A stretch of 5,799 nucleotides of DNA from an uncultured Clostridium sp. (GTDB lineage Bacteria > Bacillota_A > Clostridia > Lachnospirales > Lachnospiraceae). The notes beneath the pieces are model-generated. The model had not been told where the DNA came from. It did not search any database and saw only the letters and a list, made by a program, of their open reading frames with translations. How positions within the stretch are numbered: position 1 is the stretch's first letter; each line of letters starts with the position of its first letter. A program made the translations under genes and the position numbers. The stretch lies in the NCBI GenBank assembly GCA_947174825.1, contig CAMWKN010000130.1:1-5799 (forward strand), in the 5' to 3' direction. Shown here one piece after another: positions 1 to 5,799 of this stretch.

Positions 1-231
1 GATTTAGAGAGATTACTTCAATATTGTATTTTGACACAGGATGTGATGCATACAAAGTTATATATCTTTTTTCATTTACATGTATATTTTACTGAGAAAG
101 AATTGGAACTATTTTATCAGGAGATAAAGCAGCGAAATTGGAATGTTCTGTTGATGGAGTCCTCAATAGAGAATCCTCGCGCTGATGAAAAGTATTATAT
201 TATTGATCAGGATAATTGTGAAATTTATTGA
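1..231 (+). CDS. csn2: Csn2 family CRISPR adaptation protein, C-terminal part (5' end outside window)
   Basis: The frame is open from base 1 to a TGA at 229-231, giving 76 residues of a longer protein. The visible part has the Csn2 C-terminal pattern: a hydrophobic strand (LYIFFHLHVYF), an acidic helix (TEKELELFYQEI), a second strand (WNVLLMES), then a basic/acidic turn and the closing YYIIDQDNCEIY. Csn2 proteins form a tetrameric ring that binds DNA ends and acts with Cas9, Cas1 and Cas2 in acquiring spacers in type II-A systems. Its place directly before a leader and a 36-bp-repeat array fits the usual cas9-cas1-cas2-csn2-array order. The TTG and ATG codons at 31 and 46 are internal, not starts. 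The true start lies off the left edge. Which Csn2 subtype it belongs to cannot be judged from this fragment. Confidence 0.9.
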   Translation, partial: DLERLLQYCILTQDVMHTKLYIFFHLHVYFTEKELELFYQEIKQRNWNVLLMESSIENPRADEKYYIIDQDNCEIY

Positions 232-256
232 GTTCAAATATAAGAAATGATATAAT
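228..256 (+). promoter_or_regulatory. Leader promoter for pre-crRNA
   Basis: TTGAGT (228-233) and TATAAT (251-256) are separated by exactly 17 bp. TG at 248-249 gives an extended -10 (TGATATAAT). The predicted start is near 262-264, about 65 bp before the first repeat. The -35 box overlaps the csn2 stop codon (229-231), so the array can have its own sigma-A-type promoter even though it directly follows the cas operon. The call rests on box match and position only. Confidence 0.75.
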
Positions 257-328
257 GAATTAGACGAAAAGGTTTGGGTACAAGATATACTTTTTTGCTG
301 GTGATGGCGTTTCATTTTCTAATTTGAG
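232..328 (+). promoter_or_regulatory. CRISPR leader
   Basis: This is 97 bp of AT-rich non-coding sequence between the csn2 stop and the first repeat. It contains the promoter -10 element and ends in ATTTGAG. No ORF or RNA gene is seen in it. Its position beside csn2 and opposite the degenerate repeat sets the array polarity: new spacers should enter at 329. Confidence 0.85.
322..328 (+). promoter_or_regulatory. Leader-anchoring sequence ATTTGAG at the leader-repeat junction
   Basis: The seven bases touching the first repeat are ATTTGAG. This is the motif known to direct Cas1-Cas2 integration at the leader end in streptococcal type II-A systems. It also nearly repeats the first seven bases of the repeat (GTTTGAG), so the junction reads as a tandem 7-mer with one mismatch. 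Function here is by analogy. Confidence 0.7.
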
Positions 329-988
329 GTTTGAGAATGATGTAAAAATGTATGGTACTCAAACATATGCTTTTGTTAACCGGATCAGATACCTGTTTGA
401 GAATGATGTAAAAATGTATGGTACTCAAACACAGAAAACGCTATAGTGTCACTGTCTTGGGTTTGAGAATGATGTAAAAATGTATGGTACTCAAACATAT
501 AAATGGTGCGTGATATTATCTATCACGTTTGAGAATGATGTAAAAATGTATGGTACTCAAACGCTAGATAAATACGGTGCGTTTATTTTATCGTTTGAGA
601 ATGATGTAAAAATGTATGGTACTCAAACTGAAAGTATTTCATGTCTTGCATAAGTAGTGTTTGAGAATGATGTAAAAATGTATGGTACTCAAACACAGAG
701 AAACACAGAAAAACAGCAGAGAAAGTTTGAGAATGATGTAAAAATGTATGGTACTCAAACAAGATTGGAGAGTTGATAAAACAGCCAAGAGTTTGAGAAT
801 GATGTAAAAATGTATGGTACTCAAACAGCACTAAAGATGACAACATACTTACTACTGTTTGAGAATGATGTAAAAATGTATGGTACTCAAACTATTTTGT
901 TTTCGCAACCCCTTTTTAGATAGTTTGAGAATGATGTAAAAATGTATGGTACTCAAACTTATACTTTTACAAAACACCTGTTGAACGA

Positions 989-1024
989 GTTTGAGAATTA
1001 TGTAAAAATGTATGGTACTCAAAC
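989..1024 (+). repeat. CRISPR repeat 11, single-base variant (G11T)
   Basis: This copy reads GAATTATG where the others read GAATGATG, a G to T change at base 999. It is the only substitution in the first 24 repeats and is not shared with its neighbours, so it probably arose after this unit was inserted. It lies in the 5' part of the repeat, which in type II crRNAs pairs with the tracrRNA, so it could slightly alter the guide carrying spacer 959-988. Confidence 0.95.
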
Positions 1025-1913
1025 TTACCTATAAACATGTTAGTTTCTAATGGGTTTGAGAATGATGTAAAAATGTATGGTACTCAAACGGAGTTATATC
1101 GTCAGCGGAAAAGAGTGTTGTTTGAGAATGATGTAAAAATGTATGGTACTCAAACTCGCCAGGAATAAAAACAGGTGATTGTACTGTTTGAGAATGATGT
1201 AAAAATGTATGGTACTCAAACTCTTTCACTGGAAGAGAGATAAAATCCTTCGTTTGAGAATGATGTAAAAATGTATGGTACTCAAACTTTGAATTAATCG
1301 TTATCATAATTCTGGCAGTTTGAGAATGATGTAAAAATGTATGGTACTCAAACATTATGTCATTTATAACAGATTCCCTGGTTGTTTGAGAATGATGTAA
1401 AAATGTATGGTACTCAAACGGTAAGTCAATATAAAAGCGTAATATTTTCGTTTGAGAATGATGTAAAAATGTATGGTACTCAAACTGCCATATTTCGTAT
1501 AATTGTCCGATCCTGGTTTGAGAATGATGTAAAAATGTATGGTACTCAAACCACTATTACCATTAGGAATTAACACTGTACGTTTGAGAATGATGTAAAA
1601 ATGTATGGTACTCAAACTTAAGTGGTAACTGGATTGTTGTGCAAGGCGTTTGAGAATGATGTAAAAATGTATGGTACTCAAACTAGTTCTTCACTTTGAG
1701 TATCGGCTACATTAGTTTGAGAATGATGTAAAAATGTATGGTACTCAAACTCAGCTTTCTCTTTGTCGCTCTGATAGACCGTTTGAGAATGATGTAAAAA
1801 TGTATGGTACTCAAACTCTTTTCATTCCTCTGTAGTCTGAAAACTCTGTTTGAGAATGATGTAAAAATGTATGGTACTCAAACTATTGTGACCATAAATA
1901 ATACAGTTGTCGC

Positions 1914-1949
1914 GTTTGAGAATGATGTAAAAATGTATGGCACTCAAAC
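1914..1949 (+). repeat. CRISPR repeat 25, single-base variant (T28C)
   Basis: GGCACTC replaces GGTACTC, a T to C change at base 1941. It is the first of three consecutive altered repeats at the trailer end. Confidence 0.95.
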
Positions 1950-1979
1950 AAAATAAGCACTGGTCATTTTCCCTCACGT

Positions 1980-2015
1980 GTTTGAGAATGATGTAAAAAT
2001 TTATGATACTCAAAC
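1980..2015 (+). repeat. CRISPR repeat 26, two-base variant (G22T, G27A)
   Basis: Two changes against the consensus lie at bases 2001 (G to T) and 2006 (G to A). Both are in the 3' half; the first 21 bases are intact. Confidence 0.95.
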
Positions 2016-2045
2016 GTATAAGTCACGGTAACAACAGCATGGGTA

Positions 2046-2081
2046 GTTTGAGAATGATGTAAATATTCGGTCTGACTTGAA
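2046..2081 (+). repeat. Terminal degenerate CRISPR repeat, 5' half only
   Basis: Bases 2046-2063 match the first 18 positions of the repeat exactly. Beyond that the sequence diverges (TATTCGGTCTGACTTGA) and the closing CTCAAAC is lost. This marks the leader-distal end of the array. The retained half corresponds to the segment that stays on a mature type II crRNA, so the last spacer (2016-2045) may still yield a guide. Confidence 0.9.
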
Positions 2082-2132
2082 AAAAAACTGTTTTAACAAT
2101 AACAGAATAAAAAAATTGTTTATTAAACAATA
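2082..2132 (+). other. Short AT-rich gap between array and hicA promoter, with two hairpins
   Basis: No gene is seen in this stretch. It holds CTGTT (2088-2092) facing AACAG (2101-2105), and a perfect 8-bp dyad with one central base at 2115-2131 (ATTGTTTA-T-TAAACAAT). Neither is followed by a run of T on the plus strand, so calling either a terminator of the pre-crRNA would be weak. The 2115-2131 dyad sits just upstream of the hicA -35 box and could instead be a protein-binding site. Confidence 0.35.
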
Positions 2133-2161
2133 TTTACAGCACGTGCTATACGTGTTATTAT
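2133..2161 (+). promoter_or_regulatory. Promoter of the hicAB operon
   Basis: TTTACA (2133-2138) and TATTAT (2156-2161) are spaced by 17 bp, placing the transcript start near 2168, just before the hicA ribosome binding site. The 5' untranslated region would thus be only about 15 bases. The palindrome at 2138-2147 lies between the two boxes. Confidence 0.65.
2138..2147 (+). promoter_or_regulatory. Palindrome AGCACGTGCT, possible HicB operator
   Basis: This is a perfect 10-bp palindrome inside the promoter spacer, followed by a further ACGTG half-site at 2150-2154. HicB antitoxins with a ribbon-helix-helix domain repress their own operon by binding palindromes in the promoter. The assignment is inferred from position; no footprint exists here. 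Confidence 0.5.
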
Positions 2162-2182
2162 GTTTCTATAGGGGGGAGGAAC

Positions 2183-2359
2183 ATGAAAGACAAAGAATTA
2201 TTAAAACTATTGAAGAAAAACGGATGGACGATAACTCGTATTCATGGCAGTCATCATATTCTTCAAAAAGATGGAGAAACTACAGTGATCCCTATACATG
2301 GTAAGGATATTCCTACTGGCTTACTCAACAAAATTCTTAAGGATACTGGGTTGAAATAA
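2183..2359 (+). CDS. hicA: HicA-type mRNA interferase toxin
   Basis: This is a 58-residue protein, the usual HicA size. Residues 1-15 (MKDKELLKLLKKNGW) form the first helix and turn. TITRIHGSHHILQ (16-28) carries the family's G-S-H-H motif with the catalytic histidine (H24 or H25). TTVIPIHGKDIP (33-44) is the next strand with the conserved P-H-G-K/D-I-P pattern, and TGLLNKILKDTGLK is the C-terminal helix. HicA folds as a small double-stranded-RNA-binding domain and cleaves mRNA and tmRNA, halting growth until HicB neutralises it. The start follows a GGGGGGAGGA sequence (2171-2180), with only three bases between GGAGG and ATG, a short spacing that may restrain translation. hicB follows 40 bp downstream. 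All conserved features appear intact, so the toxin is likely active. Confidence 0.93.
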   Translation: MKDKELLKLLKKNGWTITRIHGSHHILQKDGETTVIPIHGKDIPTGLLNKILKDTGLK

Positions 2360-2383
2360 GCCTAGAACGCATAGAATCCATAT

Positions 2384-2390
2384 AAGGAGG
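2384..2390 (+). promoter_or_regulatory. Strong ribosome binding site of hicB
   Basis: AAGGAGG lies nine bases before the ATG at 2400. It is a better-spaced site than that of hicA, which fits the need for antitoxin in excess over toxin. Confidence 0.8.
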
Positions 2391-2399
2391 TTTGATATT

Positions 2400-2777
2400 A
2401 TGTTATTTGTGTATCCTGCTATTTTTCACCAAGAAGAAGATTCCTACTGGGTAGAATTTCCAGATCTTCCAGGGTGTCAAACTTATGGATCCACCATTAC
2501 AGAAACTATGGAATCTGCTCAAGAAGCTTTATCTGGATATCTTCTTACTATCCTAGAGCAGAATGAAAAACTAGCTATGCCATCTGATATTTCATTGTAT
2601 CATCCAGAAGATGGATTTGCCTCGCTAGTATCCTGTGATATCAATCAGTATAAAGATACAAAAGCAGTGAAAAAAACATTAACCATCCCATCATGGCTCA
2701 ATGAAAGGGCGATATCCATGGGACTTAATTTTTCACAGATCTTGCAAGAGGCGCTTATATCAAAAATACAGAGCTGA
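2400..2777 (+). CDS. hicB: HicB-type antitoxin with C-terminal ribbon-helix-helix domain
   Basis: A 125-residue protein. Residues 1-50 form the partial RNase-H-like HicB fold: YPAIFHQEEDSYWVEFPDLPGC (5-26), with the hallmark F-P-D-L-P-G-C, then a turn and helix (TITETMESAQEALSGYL, 32-48). Residues 91-124 (KKTLTIPSWLNERA...SQILQEALISKI) fit a ribbon-helix-helix DNA-binding domain, with a hydrophobic strand followed by two helices. HicB binds and blocks HicA and usually represses the operon promoter through this domain; the palindrome at 2138-2147 is a likely target. The ATG at 2400 is supported by AAGGAGG nine bases upstream. Toxin-first, antitoxin-second order is normal for hicAB. The gene ends about 70 bp before a convergent-operon terminator. 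Length and motifs are complete. Confidence 0.93.
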   Translation: MLFVYPAIFHQEEDSYWVEFPDLPGCQTYGSTITETMESAQEALSGYLLTILEQNEKLAMPSDISLYHPEDGFASLVSCDINQYKDTKAVKKTLTIPSWLNERAISMGLNFSQILQEALISKIQS

Positions 2778-2845
2778 AAGTTGTTCATAAATTTCTATAC
2801 GAAATCAGAGGTGTATTTGATTTTTCTATCAATTACATTAATTAT

Positions 2846-2887
2846 AAAAGTGGCAGGTGCAAAGCAATGTATACACCTGCCACTTTT
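2846..2887. terminator. Bidirectional intrinsic terminator between hicB and the convergent operon
   Basis: A perfect 14-bp stem (2846-2859 with 2874-2887) has the GC-rich core GTGGCAGGTG/CACCTGCCAC and an A4/T4 base, closed by a 14-base loop. On the plus strand it lies about 70 bp after hicB and ends CACTTTTGAG. On the minus strand it lies 22 bp after the binding-protein stop and ends CACTTTTATAATT. The T run is only four in both directions, though the minus-strand side stays AT-rich. Confidence 0.85.
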
Positions 2888-2909
2888 GAGTTTATCTGCA
2901 ATTTTCGAT

Positions 2910-3893
2910 TTACTTATAATCCGCCACATTCGACAGATCCACTTTTTCAAACGGTACCCATATATACTTGTGATTCTCGGACAGATAATCCAGCCCTTTC
3001 AGGCTCTTTTTCCGCGCCAGTCTGGCAGCGGCTTTCACAGCGTAGGTGGCTTGTCCGATAGCAGACTGGCATACGGTAAATGCCATTTTTCCTTCTTCGA
3101 TGGCAGCACATCCTACATCGGTGGCGTCCACGCCAATGACGGTAATTTCATCGGGAGAAATTCCATGTTCCTCACAGGATTGTAATACACCCAATGCCAT
3201 ATTGTCGTTGTTACATGCGACTACATCCACTTTTTGTCCTGTTTTTAGGAATACATCGAACTGTGCCTTGGCGGTATCCAGGTCCCAGTCAGCATTGTCG
3301 TCATACACATAGTTAATCTGTTTGCCGGAGTCATCCAATACTGCCTTTAAGGCATTGGATCTGCCCAGGGTTGCTGGGTGAAGTTTCTGCCCCTCCATAA
3401 TGGCAATATTGATGGTATCCTGATTAGCAAAATGCTCCAATATAAATTCGCCCTGGTAGGTTCCGGCATCTGCCTCGTTGGAACCGGCAAAGACATATTT
3501 ATCTCCTTCCAGTCGTTCTTCACTTGGGCAGGAATTCCAGAAAACCATTGGTAAATCGCCAGCTACTACCTGTAGTTGTAAGGTGGTATCAATATCCACC
3601 GGATTACAAAGGATAACATCATATCCACCGTCTACTGCTTCACGGATCTGTGCCATCTGGTTTTCCAGGGAGCCCTCTGCATCCACCAACTTAATTTCTG
3701 CTCCCATTTCTTCTGCTAATTTTTTAGCTTCATCCATTAGATTTTGTCGAAATGTATCCGTTGAGGATACGGTCATATACATTTTAATACCTTTGGCAGA
3801 ATCATCTTCTGAGGAACCTCCTTTGCAGCCGGAAAACAATCCTACGCACAAGGTCAGGATCAGTAAGATACTCCATATCTTTTTTCTATTCAT
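2910..3893 (-). CDS. Sugar-binding lipoprotein, periplasmic binding protein type 1 family
   Basis: A 327-residue protein. Residues 1-23 are a lipoprotein signal (MNRKK, hydrophobic core, then LFSGC with the lipidated Cys23), followed by a flexible KGGSSEDDS linker; it would be anchored to the outer face of the membrane. The rest fits the two-lobed ribose/galactose-type binding fold: AEGSLENQMAQIREAVDGGY (72-91) then DVILCNPVD (92-100), and in the second lobe VVACNNDNMALGVLQ (224-238) and TVIGVDATDVGCAAIEEGKM (251-270). The family binds sugars or related small polyols for ABC import or for signalling. The exact ligand cannot be read. The start follows GAGAGAGG seven bases upstream, 15 bp after the chemoreceptor stop, so the two are co-transcribed. 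No permease or ATPase gene follows before the terminator at 2846-2887. Six cysteines besides the lipid one are more than usual. Confidence 0.9.
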   Translation of the reverse strand: MNRKKIWSILLILTLCVGLFSGCKGGSSEDDSAKGIKMYMTVSSTDTFRQNLMDEAKKLAEEMGAEIKLVDAEGSLENQMAQIREAVDGGYDVILCNPVDIDTTLQLQVVAGDLPMVFWNSCPSEERLEGDKYVFAGSNEADAGTYQGEFILEHFANQDTINIAIMEGQKLHPATLGRSNALKAVLDDSGKQINYVYDDNADWDLDTAKAQFDVFLKTGQKVDVVACNNDNMALGVLQSCEEHGISPDEITVIGVDATDVGCAAIEEGKMAFTVCQSAIGQATYAVKAAARLARKKSLKGLDYLSENHKYIWVPFEKVDLSNVADYK

Positions 3894-3900
3894 ACTACTA

Positions 3901-3907
3901 CCTCTCT
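3901..3907 (-). promoter_or_regulatory. Ribosome binding site of the binding-protein gene
   Basis: On the minus strand AGAGAGG precedes the ATG (3891-3893) by seven bases. It sits entirely in the 15-bp gap after the chemoreceptor stop, with no room for a separate promoter, which supports co-transcription. Confidence 0.7.
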
Positions 3908-3908
3908 C

Positions 3909-5799
3909 TTAGATTTTGAAATGTTCAACGCTTTCTTTTAAGCTGACTGCACTGTCTGACAATTCTTTCGCGTCGTCCATAACTGTGCTGCTACTATCGG
4001 CAATGGCATTTGCCTGTACTACCATGTTCTCAGAGGTTGCCAGGATTTCATCAATGCTGGCTGCCTGTTCCTCAGAAATTGCCGCTACGTTGGATGCCAC
4101 GTCATCAACCTCGCTGACTTTCTTCATCATATTATCAATCAAATCGCCAGTATTATGGATATCCCGGAATATTTCATCAAAAGTATCCAATGCGGTGTCG
4201 ATTAACTTGCTGCTGGCATCAATGCTCTTCATACTTTCGGCCGCTTGTTCTACTGTTTCCTGCACCAGATGGGTAACATCGCCAATGAGCTCAACAATAT
4301 TCTCTACGGATTCGCTGCTGGTTTGTGCCAGTTTACCGATTTCTGTTGCCACTACAGCAAAACCTTTGCCGGCTTCCCCTGCTCTGGCGGCTTCAATAGA
4401 AGCGTTCAGCGACAGCAGATTAGTTTCGTCTGCGATACTACCGATGCCGGAAACAATATTGGTAATCTCTTCCGAAGATTTTCCGACATTGATAATAGCT
4501 TCGTCCAATTTCTGGATGGATTGGCTGATATTACTCATAGCCTCACTTACCTGGCTCATATCCTGTTTACCACGTTCCGATACATTTACGGTTTGATCCA
4601 TGAATTCCTGTACTTTGATGCTGGTGTCTTTGGTGTCGGATACTACCAATGCCAGTGCAGTGGCGTTTTCTGCAATATCTGAGATGGATTCGGATAATTG
4701 ATCCACGGTGTTATTTAACTCACTCATGGCTTCTGCCTGTGTCTTTGCCACACCATTCATATCCACAGACAGATCATTGGTGGTGCTGGATTGCGTGGAA
4801 ACCTGTTCAGAAATATCTTGGATTTCATGCAGCATACCTCGGATGGTCTGGATAAAACGTTCCACGCTGCGACCCATTTTACCAATTTCATCTCTGCTCC
4901 GGATATCTACATCAACCGTAAAGTCACCATTTGTCATAGTGGTAATGGTATTGGTTAATCCACGGACTGGTTTCAGCAAAATATGTATACAACGTTCAAT
5001 GATTAAGATTAACAGTAGCAATGACACTATGGCAATTACAGTCATTCTGATGCGCAGGGTATTGACATCGGCATAAATAATTTTAGTAGGGATGTAGGAA
5101 ACCAATATCCAGTCAGTTCCCGATACTGTCTGAAAACTGGTTAGATTGCCGGCAATCACAGATTCCTTGTAATCTCTTTTGTTAAAGCGTTCTGCAATGC
5201 CGGACATAAACTTGTCTGCGCTTTTCGTGTCCAGTTTGGTAGAAATCAGATCACTATCCCGGTGTGCCAGAATTGTGCGGTCTCTGGAATCTACCAGGAA
5301 GGCTTTCGCCTGACTCATTTTGACAAAAGAGTTGACAATAATCGTAATACGTTCCAGAGAAACATCGGCAGATATGACCCTGGTTTGATCGGAACCGTCA
5401 TTAATAATGGCAGATGCACTGACCTGATTAATGCCTTCAGCACTTTGATAAGCAGATCCATAGCGCATATTGATTCGGGATAATCCTTCCTTATACCAGG
5501 TTGCATTTTTCACATCGCTATAAGTTGCCTCTGATGCGGCTGCTTTCATAACATTTCCATTCATATCAGCTACATACATGCCATTGGGATAATTGGAATT
5601 GTAACCTGAGGTTGCATCCAATAGCTTTTGTAGTTCTGCGTCCGACGGATTTGTTTGTTCAATCGTTTGTTTGACCATGGAAAAAGCGGATAGATTTTCA
5701 TTGAGCCAGGATGCGATGCTGCTGGACTGATAGCTGATGGATGATTCCAACAGCTCCGACGAATTTTTGTAAATAATGTTGCTGGACATTTTGTAAGAC
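3909..5799 (-). CDS. Methyl-accepting chemotaxis protein, dCACHE-HAMP-MCP (5' end outside window)
   Basis: The frame is open to the window edge. The ATG at 5787-5789 has no ribosome binding site close upstream, and starting there would leave out the first membrane helix expected before a Cache domain, so the gene probably continues further. Numbering from that Met gives 626 residues. Residues about 25-235 form an extracellular dCACHE sensor ([38 protein letters not shown]). TM2 is about 247-266, HAMP about 268-320 (ending near [13 protein letters not shown]), then a long coiled-coil signalling domain. The CheA/CheW-contact hairpin is at 453-490 ([19 protein letters not shown], then [13 protein letters not shown]). 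No C-terminal CheR/CheB pentapeptide is seen; the protein ends EHFKI. It senses an extracellular ligand and controls the flagellar kinase CheA. A sugar-binding lipoprotein gene follows 15 bp downstream. Confidence 0.94.
   Translation of the reverse strand, partial: SYKMSSNIIYKNSSELLESSISYQSSSIASWLNENLSAFSMVKQTIEQTNPSDAELQKLLDATSGYNSNYPNGMYVADMNGNVMKAAASEATYSDVKNATWYKEGLSRINMRYGSAYQSAEGINQVSASAIINDGSDQTRVISADVSLERITIIVNSFVKMSQAKAFLVDSRDRTILAHRDSDLISTKLDTKSADKFMSGIAERFNKRDYKESVIAGNLTSFQTVSGTDWILVSYIPTKIIYADVNTLRIRMTVIAIVSLLLLILIIERCIHILLKPVRGLTNTITTMTNGDFTVDVDIRSRDEIGKMGRSVERFIQTIRGMLHEIQDISEQVSTQSSTTNDLSVDMNGVAKTQAEAMSELNNTVDQLSESISDIAENATALALVVSDTKDTSIKVQEFMDQTVNVSERGKQDMSQVSEAMSNISQSIQKLDEAIINVGKSSEEITNIVSGIGSIADETNLLSLNASIEAARAGEAGKGFAVVATEIGKLAQTSSESVENIVELIGDVTHLVQETVEQAAESMKSIDASSKLIDTALDTFDEIFRDIHNTGDLIDNMMKKVSEVDDVASNVAAISEEQAASIDEILATSENMVVQANAIADSSSTVMDDAKELSDSAVSLKESVEHFKI

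Larger units (their letters stand above)
329..2081 (+). CRISPR. Type II-A CRISPR array: 26 full repeats, one degenerate terminal repeat, 26 spacers
   Basis: The 36-bp repeat begins GTTTGAGAATGATG and ends GGTACTCAAAC, with 7-bp inverted ends (GTTTGAG/CTCAAAC). Full repeats start at 329, 395, 461, 527, 593, 659, 725, 791, 857, 923, 989, 1054, 1120, 1186, 1252, 1318, 1384, 1450, 1516, 1582, 1648, 1715, 1781, 1848, 1914 and 1980; a degenerate copy starts at 2046. Twenty-three are identical; those at 989, 1914 and 1980 carry substitutions. Spacers are 30 bp except 1025-1053 (29 bp), 1684-1714 (31 bp) and 1817-1847 (31 bp). No two spacers look alike. The repeat length, the adjacent csn2 and the leader motif point to type II-A. 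In that type, crRNAs pair with a tracrRNA, are cut by RNase III and guide Cas9. The tracrRNA and cas9 are not in the window. All apparent ORFs inside are repeat translations. Confidence 0.99.

Noticed and set aside
1694..1702. TTTGAGTA-like string inside spacer 21, resembling the inverted repeat end
   Set aside because: An eight-base match in an AT-rich spacer is easily explained by chance, and the unit is otherwise a normal spacer.
583..2013. Several ORFs of 60-105 codons on both strands inside the array, with a periodic peptide repeat
   Set aside because: The repeated peptide is the CRISPR repeat translated; the period is 66 bp, a multiple of three, so frames stay open. No ribosome binding sites or protein-like spacer segments are present.
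2046..2132. Possible tracrRNA or anti-repeat just after the array
   Set aside because: The degenerate repeat is in the same orientation as the array, not complementary to it, and no downstream nexus-like hairpins with a T run follow. The tracrRNA is expected near cas9 outside the window.
2016..2170. CreTA-like targeting of the hicA promoter by spacer 26
   Set aside because: Comparing spacer 26 in both orientations with 2082-2170 gave no convincing seed match by eye, and the toxin is a normal protein-antitoxin pair.
2077..2304. Plus-strand 75-codon ORF overlapping hicA in another frame
   Set aside because: It starts in the array trailer without a ribosome binding site and overlaps the well-supported hicA frame; its peptide has no recognisable pattern.
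2781..3312. Plus-strand ORFs over the 3' part of the binding-protein gene
   Set aside because: They run antisense to a clearly conserved protein and cross the terminator stem; shadow frames.
3478..5483. Plus-strand ORFs up to 226 codons opposite the chemoreceptor and binding-protein genes
   Set aside because: They mirror the Ser/Ala-rich codons of the chemoreceptor and have no start signals; the minus-strand protein is unambiguous.
5787..5789. ATG as the true start of the chemoreceptor
   Set aside because: The frame continues open to the window edge, no ribosome binding site is seen in the ten bases available, and the first membrane helix expected for this family would be missing.

Overview
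The window looks like chromosomal DNA of a motile, AT-rich Gram-positive anaerobe, most likely a clostridial or Lachnospiraceae-type Firmicute. The grounds are strong AGGAGG-type ribosome binding sites, a type II-A CRISPR locus, a lipoprotein-anchored sugar-binding protein and a clostridial-style chemoreceptor. The family-level placement is inference; no marker gene is present.

Left part (1-2081): the last 76 codons of csn2 run straight into a CRISPR leader and a type II-A array. The leader carries a near-consensus promoter (TTGAGT, 17 bp, extended TGATATAAT) whose -35 overlaps the csn2 stop codon, and it ends in ATTTGAG, the known type II-A leader-anchoring motif. The array has 26 full 36-bp repeats (23 identical, 3 with point changes), a 27th repeat that keeps only its first 18 bases, and 26 spacers (23 of 30 bp, one of 29, two of 31). 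The layout is csn2 - leader - array, with the oldest, decaying end at about 2081. cas9, cas1, cas2 and the tracrRNA would lie to the left of the window.

Middle (2082-2887): about 100 bp after the array is a HicAB toxin-antitoxin operon. A promoter (TTTACA, 17 bp, TATTAT) with a 10-bp palindrome in its spacer precedes a 58-codon hicA, which is followed by hicB. A 14-bp perfect stem downstream of hicB separates it from the convergent right-hand operon and probably terminates transcription from both sides.

Right part (2910-5799, minus strand): a two-gene operon with a methyl-accepting chemotaxis protein (5' end outside the window) and, 15 bp downstream, a lipoprotein of the periplasmic sugar-binding family. 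No permease or ATPase gene follows. The binding protein may therefore feed a chemosensory signal or serve a transporter encoded elsewhere.

I found no clearly new system. The points most worth a second look are the half-retained last repeat, the toxin-antitoxin pair at the trailer end of the array, and the chemoreceptor/binding-protein pair without a transporter.
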